Positions 53,302 through 64,000 of a DNA stretch of 64,000 bases are shown here, in pieces. The notes under the pieces were generated by a model, which saw nothing but the letters and a program-made list of their open reading frames with translations, made no database searches and was not told where the DNA came from. The translations under genes and the position numbers were made by a program. The stretch lies in NCBI RefSeq assembly GCF_036898095.1, contig NC_090746.1, positions 101,822,958 to 101,886,957 on the forward strand, read 5' to 3'. The DNA comes from Palaemon carinicauda (taxonomy: Eukaryota > Arthropoda > Malacostraca > Decapoda > Palaemonidae). Each line of letters starts with the position of its first letter. The stretch's first letter is position 1.

Positions 53302-53494
53302 CACATTCATTACAAGTTCTCCATATTCCCACTCCTTGCAAATTTTACATATTTTACAATCTTAACACACCATGCAAGTACTTTGACATTCCATGTATGA
53401 TAAACATTTCCTTGAGTGATAGGGAACACTGTTCAAAATTAATTAAGAATTTAAGATAGTGGAATATCAAATATAGAACAACAAATGCAGTCTT

Positions 53495-53695
53495 TTCTAT
53501 ATTGCAGGACAAAGGCCTCAGACATGTTTATTCATGTCTGGTGTTTGGCCAGTTTTCATCACCAAGTTGGCCAGTGCGGATTGGTAACGGTAGAGTTTAG
53601 TCTGATCGCTCACAACAAACCAACCTAGTATGGATGGCCCTGACTAATACAGCTTTGCTGAACATGGCGATCCACAAACCCTTTCCTTACGCAAT
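53495..53695 (-). repeat. Dispersed repeat, copy 2
   Basis: Inverted homologue of 1275-1462; shared blocks (in + orientation here) include GACAAAGGCCTCAGACATG, TTATTCATGTCTGGTGTTTG and ACAGCTTTGCTGAACATGG. Confidence 0.6.
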
Positions 53696-53904
53696 GCCAA
53701 AGATTGATAAATTATCCAAAAATAAAATTATGCTAAATTCTATCAAGACATGACATGATGTATGTTTCACAAAGTCACTTGTTATACCAACAATTTGAAT
53801 ATCTTGAATTGAATTATAGACTTCAGAAGCATTAACATTTATCACCTAAACATCTGCCCATCAAAACTGTCTGGTTTCAGTTCGTTTCATGAGAATAGAT
53901 GCTC

Positions 53905-54075
53905 ACCAGAACGTCAGCCGGGGAAGCCCAAACCCTCACTGTGGTGCCCAACCACAACAGTGGCCTCCCTAGTAAACAGCTTAAACTGGCACTCCCGAGC
54001 CGGGATCGATCTGCTGCCACGCGAATGCAACATGAATACGTTACCACTTAACAGTACTGGCCAGGAGTTATATAC
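53905..54075 (-). repeat. Probable tRNA-derived SINE
   Basis: On the minus strand there is a tRNA-like head with AAGTGGTAACG (A-box region) and CAGATCGATCCCGGCTC (B-box region), followed by a tail without coding capacity. Not a complete cloverleaf by eye. Confidence 0.4.
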
Positions 54076-55404
54076 TGTACTGGTAACTAACGCAAAATAC
54101 TTCACGTTCAAATAAATGCATTCCTAAGTATTCAAAAATTCTTTTTACTTGAACCAGGTAACTATTAAGTGATTAATATCAATTCATTACCCTTCCATCT
54201 CGACGTATTATTTTTACCTATTACTGTACCACTGATAAAGTTGGGGGCAAGTAATTTAAAAATGATATAACTTGAGAAATATTTCTTTCCCCAGGCCAAA
54301 TTCTAATTTCCATTTTAAACAAGAGGTTTAATTTTCAAGTTTTAAAGTTTAATTTGAATTTAAAAAAAATACAATAGTCATGAAGCTAAAACGTCAGATA
54401 AAGTTTTATCCACTTACCAGGACTGAAGTTTTTGAATTTATGGGTCAATTTCCCGAGTAGATATTCTTATTCAATTGACTGCACTCCAGCTGAATAAAAC
54501 ATTCCTTTTAAAAATCTCTGCACACACTTCATCGTTCAGGCCTCAACACTTCGAGTCACTATGGTCATTAGAAATCTGGAAAACAAGTTACAGTGTATTT
54601 AATTTTTTATTTGAAGACATTCATTTTCTTAAAAGTCAGAAGACCAATTTACATTTACAAGCCTCTAAAGATGTAAAATCTGAAAATGATCCATATTAAC
54701 ATTCTTTAATAAAGCCGCCAAAAAAAGTAAGATTGCTTACAAAGAACTATCGTAAATGTAGTGTATGTGCTAATATTAAAATTCCATTTGAAATTAAATT
54801 TCCCATAGCTAAGACTGCTAAAGACAAAATTAAAAATTCTTGTAATACGGATACGGATACGGATAAGGATAGGGAAGTGGGGAATATGGGGAAAGGATAA
54901 GTACTCCTGGATACAATCCAGTTTATAGCCCGAAGGCAGGTACTCGGGATGGGAAAGGGGGGAGAAAGAGAAGTACAGGAGAAGAATAAAACAGAGGGAC
55001 AGACCCTCATGCGATATTAGATAGTATTAGAATCAGTTTGAGAAAGGAAAAGACAGGCAGGGAAAGGAAAGTTTTTTTGGTTCTAAGTCTAGCCCCTTCT
55101 ACAGGAGTCCGTTCGTCTGACACCTATTTTGATGGTTGAAAAAAGGTATGATTGTTGAAAAATTATGATGATTATTCTTGTAATAAAACTACCTTATCAA
55201 ATGTATAACCAATGTCAATAAACCTTCCTAAGTGTGTGAAAACAGTATATTTTTACGAAGAACTTTACTAGAGATACGGCTTTTTTAACAGTGTGGGAAC
55301 AAAATACCTTAAAAGTAAAGTCCATAACAATAAATATTTAAAATATACTTACGTTTAATATCCCCGATTAATATTCACATCCTCAGTATAACTGGTACTG
55401 AACA
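54076..55404. other. AT-rich spacer
   Basis: Nothing recognised apart from a short GGATAC-type tandem (about 54847-54880). Confidence 0.4.
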
Positions 55405-55624
55405 CTCTGAAGCAGGGTTGCCAGTTGGCCTTTTCCAGACCATAAAACCTTAAATTTGGCCTTTTTTTCCGTGCTAGATACCTATATTTGGCTTTTTTAA
55501 AATTGGTTAGCCTTAAATGTTATATTTTCTGTCTTTTTTTACTATTAGGTTGGCCTTTTAAAGCTGCAGTTGATCAGACGTTGGCCTTTTCTCATATGGA
55601 AAACTTGGCAACCCTACTCTGAAG
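55405..55624. mobile_element. hAT-type MITE with 8-bp target duplication
   Basis: A 204-bp element (55413-55616) starts CAGGGTTGCCAGTTGGCC and ends ACTTGGCAACCCTA, giving 11-bp inverted termini with one mismatch (YAGGGTTGCCA). It is flanked by the direct repeat CTCTGAAG at 55405-55412 and 55617-55624. An 8-bp target duplication with short CAGGG-type termini is characteristic of the hAT superfamily. It has no coding capacity. Confidence 0.85.
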
Positions 55625-55854
55625 TCTGAAGGTTCAGAATGTTGAACTTTGAAAATCAAGGAAGATCATTGTTGGTTATTAATATCTTAACTTTTTTTTT
55701 TTTTATAGAACTGTCTATAAGAAGCAATTTTATAGATACCGAAGTCTACAGTTTTATTAAGAATATAGTATAATTTCACCTCCAATTACATTATTAAAAA
55801 AGTTTCTGCTCCTTACCTAGGACAAAATATGATGAAATTTTAAACATTTTCATC

Positions 55855-55856
<2 letters not shown>

Positions 55857-55906
<50 letters not shown>

Positions 55907-56889
55907 ATTATTATTAGCTAAGCTACAATCCTAGTTGGAAAAGCATGATGCTATAAGCCCTAAGGCTCCAACAAGGAAAATAGCCCAGTGAGGAAAGGAA
56001 GTAAGAAAATAAACTAAAAAAAAATAAGCACAATAAAAACAACAAATCTTACATATAAAACTATAAAAACTTCAAAATAACAAGAAGAGAAATAAGATAG
56101 AAAAGTGTGTCCGAGTGTACCCTCAAGTAAGAGAACTCTAACCTAAAAAAGTGGAAGACCATGGTACAGAGGCTATGGCACTACCAAGACTAAAGAACAA
56201 AGGTTTGATTTCGGAATGTCCTTCTCCTAGAAAATCTACTTACCATAGCTAAAGTTTCTTCTACCCTTACCAAGTAAAGTAGCCACTGAACAATTACAGT
56301 GCAGTAGTTAACCCTTGAACGAAGATGAATTGTTTGGTAATTCATCGGTTGTCAGGTGTATGAGGATATAGAAGAATGTGTAAAGAATAGGCTAGATTAT
56401 TCTGCGTATGTGTAGGCAAATGTGTAAAGAATAGGCTAGACTATTCTGCGTAAGTGTGGGCAAATGTGTAAAGAATAGGCTAGACTATTCTGCGTAAGTG
56501 TAGGCAAATGTGTAAAGAATAGGCTAGACTATTCTGCGTAAGCGTAGGCAAATGTGTAAAGAATAGGCTAGACTATTCTGCGTAAGCGTAGGCAAATGTG
56601 TAAAGAATAGGCTAGACTATTCTGCGTACGTGTAGGCAAATGTGTAAAGAATAGGCTAGACTATTCTGCGTAAGCGTAGGCAAATGTGTAAAGAATAGGC
56701 TAGACTATTCTGCGTAAGCGTAGGCAAATGTGTAAAGAATAGGCTAGACTATTCTGCGTAAGCGTAGGCAAATGTGTAAAGAATAAGCTAGACTATTCTG
56801 CGTACGTGTAGGCAAAGTACAAAGGAGCCGTAACTAGAAAGAGGGATCCAATGTAGTGCTGTCTGGCCAATCAAAGGACACAATAGCAG
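55857..56889 (-). repeat. (TAA)n-tailed LINE/SINE family copy with internal expansion
   Basis: Minus strand: the (ATT)n tail at 55857-55916 on the + strand, then the inverted landmarks (AGCTACAATCCTAGTTGGAA, AATAGCCCAGTGAGGAAAGG, GTGGAAGACCATGGTACAG) and the 5' part (GGGATCCAATGTAGTGCTGT). A 44-bp tandem array (56378-56816) lies in its 5' half; other copies have this segment once. Confidence 0.85.
56378..56816. repeat. 44-bp minisatellite, 10 units
   Basis: Each unit contains GTGTAAAGAATAGGCTAGAC then TATTCTGCGTAAGCGTAGGC then AAAT, with G/T/A variants at the GTAAGCG position. GAATAG...CTATTC inside each unit is an inverted repeat. Confidence 0.95.
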
Positions 56890-57239
56890 GATAACACCAA
56901 TTGCATAGGTGCAAAAAAGGATGGAAAATAAAAACAGCGCACAACTGAAGTGAATAATTGGGCAAGGTCTACTCTCTTATCTGATGCATTTTCCCATTTT
57001 GCCTCAAAATGTATGAGATACAAAGTGGATATTTGACAAGCAGGTTCGACAACCTGGTTCGACGAACCATTTGAACGTGTAAACCCCGCTTAAGTTGATA
57101 ATCTCCATATCAAATTAGGTAGAAGATAAGAACGCTTCGCGTCGTCCCCAAGTGAGAATCACACAGACGTATGATTTGCAATCTTCAGTTTACCCCTTTA
57201 TGGAGAAAGTTGGATTTACTATAAGGTGAGAGAATTGTG
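56890..57239. other. Spacer, nothing recognised
   Basis: No coding or repeat homology seen within the window. Confidence 0.4.
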
Positions 57240-57454
57240 GTTCTTACTAGTTTTATTATTTAGTTTTTTCTTTATTAAATTACACTTTTTTAAAGTTTTT
57301 ATAGTTTATATAGGAAATATTTATATATTTCATATGTTACTGTTCTTAGAATATTTAATTTCTCCTTATTTCCTTTCATCACTGGGCTATTTTCCCTGTT
57401 GGAGCTCCTGGGCTTATAGCATCCTACTTTTCCAACTAGGGTTGTAGCTTAGCA

Positions 57455-57496
<42 letters not shown>

Positions 57497-57497
57497 G
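57240..57497 (+). repeat. (TAA)n-tailed LINE/SINE family, 3' fragment
   Basis: ATAGTTTATATAGGAAATAT, CTATTTTCCCTGTTGGAGCT and GGGCTTATAGCATCCTACTT, ending in (TAA)n at 57457-57497. Confidence 0.85.
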
Positions 57498-57774
57498 TGC
57501 TTTTTTCCTATGTTGTATGGGACAAGCACAGTTGCCTTCTCTTTGAAGGACTTTGCTTTGGCTTTGGGGTAGACCGTAGTCTACATAGGCTGGAAATAAA
57601 CGAACGATATGCGGTGTGAAATGCTGAATGCTTTGGACTGTATACGATAAAATGAATTATAAAAGGTCCTGCAGAGAGCAGGGTTCCCCTGTATTATAGG
57701 ATCAGAAAAGCAGCCCTTAAATTAAAGTGCCGTCTAGAGCAGTCTCATTTTCACAGGCACTTACTCATATAATG

Positions 57775-58095
57775 CTTAAGGGTTGTGGTGGCCGATGTTG
57801 TAACGTCCCTGACTGGTGAATGCCAGACTGGGGTAAGAGTCCCGCTAAAACTCGTTAGTTTCTTTGATCGCTGCTACCTCACCATCCTTGTGAGTTAAGG
57901 ATGTGGGGTTTTGGGGGAGTTTATAGGTCTATCTCCTGAGTCATCAGCAGCCATTGCCTGACCCTCCTTGGTCCTAGCTTGGGTGGAGAGGAATCTTGGG
58001 CGCTGATCATAATGTATATATGGTCAGTCTCTAGGGCACTGTCCCTTGTCCCTGCCATTCATGAGCGGCCTTTAAATCTTTAATAAAGTTGCACA
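57775..58095 (+). repeat. tRNA-derived SINE, longest copy
   Basis: Head GGTGGCCGATGTTGTAACGT (A-box-like), B-box-like GGGGTAAGAGTCCCGC, then a body with CTCACCATCCTTGTGAG and a 3' part with GGGCACTGTCCCTTGTCCCT and ATTCATGAGCGGCC. The head recurs at 58858-58922 (inverted) and, degenerate, at 968-1085. Confidence 0.65.
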
Positions 58096-58384
58096 GTGTA
58101 TTTCAAGTTGTCAAAACTACAAAATCACCATCTGTGCAACCAGAAAAGTCGAAAATTGAAATATAATTACCAAACCTACTCTGAATAAGCATATAAGAAA
58201 AATGCACATTTATAAATGACTTTTTAATGTTTTATCAACAATTATCAATCTAAATTATAAACATCTGTATCCATGATCAGTGTAAACTGCTACTCCTTTT
58301 ATTTACAACATCCCGAATTTAACCCCCTTTTCATTGCCTTGTTTTTCTAGCTTATCAAGTTAGTATATCGAACAAAATCCAATC

Positions 58385-58735
58385 ATTATTGTTAGCCAAG
58401 CTATCACCCTGGTTAGAAAAGCAAAATGTTATAAGGGCTCAACAGGGAAGAATAGCCCAGTGAGGAAAGGAATTATCATTATTATTATTATTAATTGCTA
58501 AGCTACAACCCTAATTGGAAAAGCAGGATGCTATAAGCCCAGGGGCCCCAACAGGGAAAATAGCCCAGTGAAGAAAGGAAACAAGGAAAAATGAAAGATT
58601 TTAAGAACAGTAACAACAATAAAATAAATATTTCATATATAAACTTTAAATAACTCAACAAAACAAGAGGAAGAGAAATTAGATAGAATAGTATGCCCGA
58701 GTGTACCCTCAAGCAAGAGAATATGTATATAAGAA
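58385..58735 (-). repeat. Two nested (TAA)n-tailed LINE/SINE fragments
   Basis: A short fragment (58385-58478) with inverted landmarks is followed at once by a second tail (ATT repeats about 58478-58496) and a longer fragment to about 58735. Both are on the minus strand, which suggests insertion of one copy into or next to another. Confidence 0.75.
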
Positions 58736-58849
58736 GTAATTAATCATTAACATAAAAATTCTTTAGATCAGTAACATCGTTAAAAGAGATCTGGCCATAT
58801 GTAAACTATGAAAAAAGACTCATTTGAGCTTGTTCAACACAAAAACATT

Positions 58850-58925
58850 CGCTGAAAGTTCGAACCCCAGTCTGGCGATCACCAGTCTGGGACGTTACCA
58901 AATCGGCCACCACAGCACTATGTAG
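58850..58925 (-). repeat. SINE head fragment
   Basis: On the minus strand GGTGGCCGATTTGGTAACGT and CTGGGGTTCGAACTTTC, with good A- and B-box matches; same family as 57775-58095. Confidence 0.6.
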
Positions 58926-58949
58926 AGATTGGGAAGCGACTCTACTGTA

Positions 58950-59603
58950 TTATTATTATTATTATTATTAATTGTTAAGCTACAACCCTAGTTGGAAAAG
59001 CAGGATGCTATAAGCCCAGGGGCTCCAATAGGGAAAATAGCCCAGTGAGGAAAGAAAACAAGGAAAAATAAAACATCTCAAGAAGAGTAACAGCATTAAA
59101 ATAAATATTTCCTATATAAACTATAAAAACTTCAACAAAACAAGAGGGGATAATAAAGGATAGAATAGTGTGCCCGAGTGTACCCTCAAGCAAGAGAACT
59201 CTAACCCAAGACAGTGGGAGACCATGGTACAGAGGCTATGGCACTACCCAAGAATAGAGAACAATGATTTGATTTTGGAGCGTCCTTCTCCTAGGAGAGC
59301 TGCTAACCATAGCTAAAGAGTCTCTTTTACCCTTACCAAGAGGAAAGTAGCCACTGAACAATTACAGTGCAGTAGTTAACCCCTTGAGAGATGAATTATT
59401 TGGTAATCTCAGGTGTATGAGGATAGAGGAGAATATGTAGAGAATAGGCCAGACTATTCGGTGTGTGTGTGTAGGCAAAGGGAAAAAGAACCGTAACAAG
59501 AGAGAAGGATCCAATGTAGTACTGTCTGGCCAGTCAAAAGACCCCATAACTCTCTAGCGGTAGTATCTCAACGTGTGGCTGGTGCCTTGGCCAACCTACT
59601 ACC
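58950..59603 (-). repeat. (TAA)n-tailed LINE/SINE family, longest simple copy
   Basis: From the (ATT)n tail (about 58950-58972) through all family landmarks to GGTAGTAGGTTGGCCAAGG on the minus strand at about 59603. At about 650 bp it may be close to the full-length non-autonomous unit. No coding frame. Confidence 0.85.
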
Positions 59604-59841
59604 CATATGCAATGCATCTTGACCAACACAAACTTCTAAATGATCAACTAATAAATTATGAATTAACGATGTCAACATAAATATATCATCTATAGTGGAA
59701 AGAGGTACTGTCCAAGCTTAACACAGGTTCGAGGGATATAAGAAAAATATTGGGCCATATATAAGTCTTGATTCTGAAAGAAGACGTAAGCAACCTCTTG
59801 CCTGAAAGATTATAATATTCCCTCATTTTCTCTTAAATTAT

Positions 59842-60242
59842 TTAACTGTTAACTGTGTAATTTCTTAAGCATCTGTCCTGAATGTAGCCCAGTTACTCTA
59901 ACTTGTTGGCTGATCGGCTACCAAAGAAGCTAGAGATTACAGTAACTTTCTTACAGCAGCCCTATTTTTTTTCTCTCTCTCTCATAAATGATTTAACTGT
60001 TAACTGTGTCATTTTTTAAGCCTCTGTCCAGAAAGTAACACAGTTACTCTAGCTTTCTGGTTTATCGGCTATCAAAGAAGATAGAGATTACAATAACTTT
60101 CTCTCCACAGCCTAATTTATATAACTGTGTACTGTGTCATTTTTTAAGCATCTGTCCTGAATATAGCCCAGTTACTCTAACTCTTTGGCTGATCGGCTAC
60201 CAAAGAAGATAGAGATTACAATAACTTTCTCACGACAGCCTT
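59842..60242. repeat. Tandem triplication, ~125-150-bp units
   Basis: Three successive diverged copies begin near 59842, 59993 and 60121, each with AACTGTGTCATTTTTTAAGC-like, CCAGTTACTCTAACT-like and CGGCTACCAAAGAAGATAGA-like segments. Confidence 0.85.
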
Positions 60243-60955
60243 GTAAACGCCTTATTTATTCTTTATCACAAAGGACCGACGGCAGGAACCTCTATCTTAT
60301 TTTCACACACATTTATCTAAAAAAAAAAAAAACCTATTTACTATGTAGAGTATGAATTCAAGTGGCTGGACGCCCTTGAGACGAGTCTTATCTGTCTTGT
60401 GAAGAGTTCCCACCACAAAAAAGAAAAAAAAAAAAAAAAAAGTCGGTCAATTCTCTTGGTCATATGTCGACTTTAAGAACTCAGTATTGCACACCATTAC
60501 CGTTTATACAAGACTTGAAAGGTTTGTTATAAAGTTTACTAATGTTTTTAGAACGTAGCCCCACAGGAGTTTGTGTGAACTAGTCTTCTAGCTTTCATTG
60601 ATGTTCATCTTGCTTCAATATCTCTGAAACCATAGTCTAGACATCGTGACTGGAACATACAGTTAAAAACTTGCCGATAAAAACGGTAAATTCATGGCAA
60701 CATTTATTCAAGGATTTTTAACGTTTAATAAAACGGATATATTGACGTAAATGAGTGATATGACGGTCACAAACCCATAAGAGATAATAACAAAGTAAGG
60801 TAAAATTACGGTCGCCTGTATTTTACTGAAATACGGATGAGAACAGTATAATTTCATGGAGACTTTTCGATTAAAATTACGTTTTTTTTTAGCAGTGTAG
60901 ATCAGCCAAATATGCGCAATAAGCTTCTAGATTTACCCACTATGCATTTAGTGGA
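60243..60955. other. Spacer, nothing recognised
   Basis: AT-rich sequence with poly(A) runs near 60320 and 60425; no gene or repeat identified. Confidence 0.4.
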
Positions 60956-61071
60956 AAGTCTCTCCCTCGTTTATTTATTTCCTTGTTTTTTTCCTCACTG
61001 GGCTATTTTTCCCCGTTGGAGCCCCCTGGGCTTATAGCATCCTGCTTTTCCAACTAGGGTTGTAGCTTGGC

Positions 61072-61132
<61 letters not shown>
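60956..61132 (+). repeat. (TAA)n-tailed LINE/SINE family, short 3' fragment
   Basis: CTCACTGGGCTATTTTTCCC and GGGCTTATAGCATCCTGCTT, then (TAA)n at 61072-61132; strongly 5'-truncated. Confidence 0.85.
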
Positions 61133-61133
<1 letters not shown>

Positions 61134-61426
61134 CTTATCGTGATGAAGTATCAGAGAGAATTTACCCTTAAGTCAAGTGATTTCTAGAATCTACGACAGA
61201 TTAAGCTTCACAAAATGACAAATTCCAAAGCTGGAGTAATGTGAACGGTGGTAATTTAATAAAAGCAAACATCCACTCGGACACGAGAGAAATCTCAAAC
61301 AAAATCTAGAAGGAATAGTACACAGGAAGTTCCAATCAGGAACATAAGTGGATCAAACAAGACAAGCCCATCTGAGCCATGGACTCTGAATTACAGTATA
61401 CGAGCTAGTTTATTTTAGCATTTTTC

Positions 61427-61629
61427 AGTCTGTGTGTGTGAAGCAGGCAGCTCTTCTTGCAGTCAGTGTGTGTAAAAAAAAGCCAGCTCTTCTTTCAGTC
61501 AGTGTCTGTGTAAAGCAGCCAGCTCTTGTTTCAGTCAGTGTGTGTAAAGCAGCCAGCTCTTCTTTCAGTCAGTGTGTGTGTAAAGCAACCAACTCTTCTT
61601 TCAGCCAGTGTCTGTGTAAAGCAGCCAGT
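61427..61629. repeat. ~34-bp minisatellite, 6 units
   Basis: The unit resembles CAGTGTGTGTAAAGCAGCCA plus GCTCTTCTTTCAGT. The 102-codon frame at 61432-61740 is a [11 protein letters not shown] of this repeat, not a gene. Confidence 0.9.
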
Positions 61630-62065
61630 ACTGTTGGAAATAAATCAGGAAAAATTATTACAAAAAGATGCACTGTTAAAACATTTTTGAAAGATTCAGT
61701 ACAGAGTTTCAGTGGCACTGCAAATTCTTCGATTGGCTAATGCGTGGCTATCAGGCTATTCAGTCAAGTGTATGCAAGATCTACATATACTAACTTTAGA
61801 CTCTGAATATATGCTGCACTCTATAAGGTACAAATAATTCTAACGTGATTTTTTTGGACGTATCGTGGGTGTTAATTTTGGAATCAGCCAAAAACTGTAT
61901 CGAAGTATCAGAACTATCAAGATAAATGTATTTGTTAGTTTGTTAACGGTAGCCTACACTACAATACCATCGTCCTAGTGTTAAATTAAATGTGTTCTCC
62001 ATTTTGTTAGATGAAATTAAACGTTAAGGACTATCAAGAAACATTTATTACTGCACAAGGTCCTA

Positions 62066-62066
62066 T

Positions 62067-62133
<67 letters not shown>

Positions 62134-62173
62134 TATATTAGTTATAAGATTATACTATGTTGTAACTAATATC

Positions 62174-62241
<68 letters not shown>
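62066..62241. repeat. (CT)n and (TA)n microsatellites
   Basis: (CT)n 62066-62130 and (TA)n 62176-62240, separated by about 45 bp. Confidence 0.95.
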
Positions 62242-62243
<2 letters not shown>

Positions 62244-62367
62244 CTCCATTGGCTTCGTCAATTTCAAAGCCAATGAAGAACATACTTCGAAACATTAATT
62301 TACTCATTAACATTCTGTCACCTGACACAATTAGTATCGATTATTCTATAGCAAAAAATATTCCTCA

Positions 62368-62692
62368 AACTAGGAGAAGGACACTCCTAAATCAAACCAT
62401 TGTTGTCTAGTCTTGGGTAGTGCCATTGCCTCTGTACCATGGTCTTCCACTGTCTTGGGTTAAAGTTCTCTTGCTTGAGGGTACACTCGGGCACACTATT
62501 CTTTCTTATTTTTCTTCCTCTTATTTTGTTAAGTTTTTATGGTTTTCATAAAAAATATCTATTTCAATGTTGTTACTGTTCTCAAAATATTTTATTTTTC
62601 CTTGTTTCCTTTCGTCACTGGGCTTTTTTTCCCTGTTGGAGCCCCTGGGCTTATAGCATCCTGCTTTTCTAACTAGGGTTGTAGCTTAGCAA

Positions 62693-62744
<52 letters not shown>
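62368..62744 (+). repeat. (TAA)n-tailed LINE/SINE family copy next to the SLC6 gene
   Basis: From GGACACTCCTAAATCAAACC to (TAA)n ending at about 62744, about 80 bp upstream of the SLC6 start codon. Confidence 0.85.
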
Positions 62745-62746
<2 letters not shown>

Positions 62747-62821
62747 GCTACTAGTTGTTTATAGAACTGTGGATCTAGACCTATTGGATAACCTTCAAGT
62801 TTTTACCCACAGCCCAGCACA

Positions 62822-63092
62822 ATGTCAGAACCGGCAGAGACGCTACATTCCATGATAGAAAATGAAGAGAAAGGAGATGAGAGTAACATGGAGGCAAGAA
62901 ATAATTTGGCAATAACTGGTGAAACAAATAGAGAAGAATTCGACAGAGACGATGAAGGCGAAAGGGGAGAAGCCAAACAGGAAAGAGAGTTGTGGAGTAC
63001 GAAGTGGGATTACTTATTCTCTCTCATTGGCCTAACCATAGGTCTAGGCAACGTCTGGAGGTTTCCTTTCGTCTGTTATAAAAACGGTGGAG
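62822..63092 (+). CDS. SLC6 Na+/Cl- dependent transporter, first coding exon
   Basis: Encodes 90 residues plus one base. The cytosolic N-terminus (1-60) is acidic and Glu/Lys-rich. Then comes the SLC6 entry motif [20 protein letters not shown] followed by [10 protein letters not shown], i.e. transmembrane segment 1 with the GLGNVWRFP signature that binds sodium and substrate. The usual Asp of monoamine transporters in this helix is Gly here, which points to an amino-acid, GABA, glycine, taurine or creatine type rather than a monoamine carrier. The donor is GGTGGAG/GTAAGA at 63092/63093. A TTTTTACCCACAG acceptor-like motif just upstream (to about 62812) suggests that the 5' UTR is spliced. The gene continues past the window. 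Confidence 0.93.
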
Positions 63093-63106
63093 GTAAGACG
63101 CTGGAT

Positions 63107-63107
<1 letters not shown>

Positions 63108-63190
<83 letters not shown>
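63108..63190. repeat. (TA)n microsatellite in SLC6 intron
   Basis: Uninterrupted TA dinucleotides beginning only about 15 bp after the splice donor of the first coding exon. An apparent extension of the reading frame as Ile-Tyr repeats is read-through of the intron. Confidence 0.95.
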
Positions 63191-63192
<2 letters not shown>

Positions 63193-63626
63193 ACTGTCCT
63201 TTCTAATCAAGAACACAGAGCTACTTCCATGATTGTGATATTGTATTTTTTTTTAAAAGATAGGCCTACATTTCTAAATATAGATTCTAGAGTTGCTATG
63301 TTACAGGTCTTGTAATCTCGTAAAATATAAATTATAAATTTAACAAATTCAGTTTAATTTAAAATGGAAATTATCTTGTCTTCCCCATATGTCAAGATTG
63401 TTCCCCAAACAAGTTTTCCATCTAGCTTTTTAATTGTTTCCCACCAAATTCAAAATTCAGCATTGAATAGGGAATGAAAATTACCAACGGCAAAATTGAA
63501 GGGGTGTTTGTTTCTGAAAGTGGCATAAATTTTATACCAAAATAATTTTTAGTTTTACCCAAATATCACTTAAATATTTGACCCAAACATTCACTCTTTC
63601 CTTGGAGACGTGAGCGTCATGACCAC

Positions 63627-63627
<1 letters not shown>

Positions 63628-63691
<64 letters not shown>
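63628..63691. repeat. (GA)n microsatellite in SLC6 intron
   Basis: Uninterrupted GA repeat in the middle of the first intron recognised. Confidence 0.95.
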
Positions 63692-63694
<3 letters not shown>

Positions 63695-63817
63695 ATACTA
63701 TTATTCTACATGGAATACCTACCCCGTGCGTGCAGTTATAACCATTTTCCCCCAATTATTCCTTATAAACATATAAATTATGATGAAATAATTTCAAGAA
63801 CGCAACAATTCTTTCAG

Positions 63818-63949
63818 GTGCTTTCCTGATACCCTACCTAACTATGTTGATGATGGTGGGAATTCCCGTCTATATGTTGGAGACAGCGACTGGACAGTTC
63901 TCTTCGAGTGGCTGTCTCACTATCTACTCTGTGTGTCCTATGTTCAAAG
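63818..63949 (+). CDS. SLC6 transporter, second coding exon
   Basis: Acceptor TTCTTTCAG ends at 63817. The split Gly codon is completed and the frame reads GAFLIPYLTMLMMVGIPVYM then LETATGQFSSSGCLTIYSVC and PMFK, matching the end of TM1, TM2 and the following loop of the SLC6 family (NGGGAFLIPY...GIP...E...GQFSS). The donor G/GTAAGATT is at 63949/63950. Phase agrees with exon 1 (phase 1). A (GA)n tract follows to the window end. Confidence 0.94.
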
Positions 63950-63958
63950 GTAAGATTC

Positions 63959-63963
63959 AAAGA

Positions 63964-64000
<37 letters not shown>
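63959..64000. repeat. (GA)n microsatellite at window end
   Basis: GA repeats with one CA interruption, continuing past the window. Confidence 0.9.

Noticed and set aside
61432..61740. 102-codon frame rich in Cys, Val and Ser
   Set aside because: It coincides with the ~34-bp tandem array; no start context or motif.
63093..63193. Extension of the SLC6 frame as an Ile-Tyr repeat
   Set aside because: A consensus splice donor at 63093 and the matching acceptor at 63817 join the conserved NGGG-AFLIPY motif; the extension is intron.

Overview
This window looks like nuclear DNA of a decapod crustacean. The evidence is split host genes with GT-AG introns, very long (TA)n, (CT)n/(GA)n and (TAA)n microsatellites, and a dense load of DIRS-like retrotransposons, LINE/SINE repeats and DNA transposons. 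DIRS1-like elements are known to be widespread in Decapoda. The (TAA)n-tailed repeat that recurs here reminds me of palaemonid shrimp sequences, but placement below Decapoda is only a guess. I see no prokaryotic, viral or CRISPR content.

Host genes. (1) A 5-hydroxyisourate hydrolase gene (urate catabolism) lies on + in three coding exons (4742-4860, 14545-14680, 28404-28493). It encodes 114 residues and is stretched over about 24 kb because its two introns hold two full-length DIRS elements, a complete Tigger/pogo transposon and LINE relics. (2) At the right edge are the first two coding exons (62822-63092 and 63818-63949) of an SLC6 sodium/chloride-dependent transporter, which runs off the window.

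Mobile DNA. Five DIRS-like tyrosine-recombinase retrotransposons make up about half of the window: A (6188-12955, +), B (21296-28056, +), C (30533-37150, -), D (37151-43714, -) and E (44584-51098, -). Each has inverted terminal repeats and an internal complementary region that is the reverse complement of its own right end joined to its left end, the hallmark of DIRS circle-junction replication. Three overlapping genes are recognisable: a Cys-rich Gag-like protein, RT/RNase H with a methyltransferase-like tail, and a tyrosine recombinase (YR). A, B and C share one terminal-repeat type; D and E share another. B has all three frames open and may be autonomous. A has one frameshift in RNase H. 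D keeps an open YR and E an open RT/RH. C is a scrambled mosaic. C and D abut with no base between them, so the junction looks like a circle junction between two different subfamilies. Element A sits inside the last coding part of a LINE relic, which exposes its exact insertion site.

Other repeats: an apparently intact Tigger-like transposon with TA target duplication (16283-20192); a 204-bp hAT-type MITE with an 8-bp target duplication (55413-55616); relics of two different LINEs (14940-16060); at least eleven copies of a (TAA)n-tailed LINE/SINE family; tRNA-derived SINEs; and several minisatellites. Region 51.1-62.3 kb has no recognisable gene and is mostly this repeat debris.
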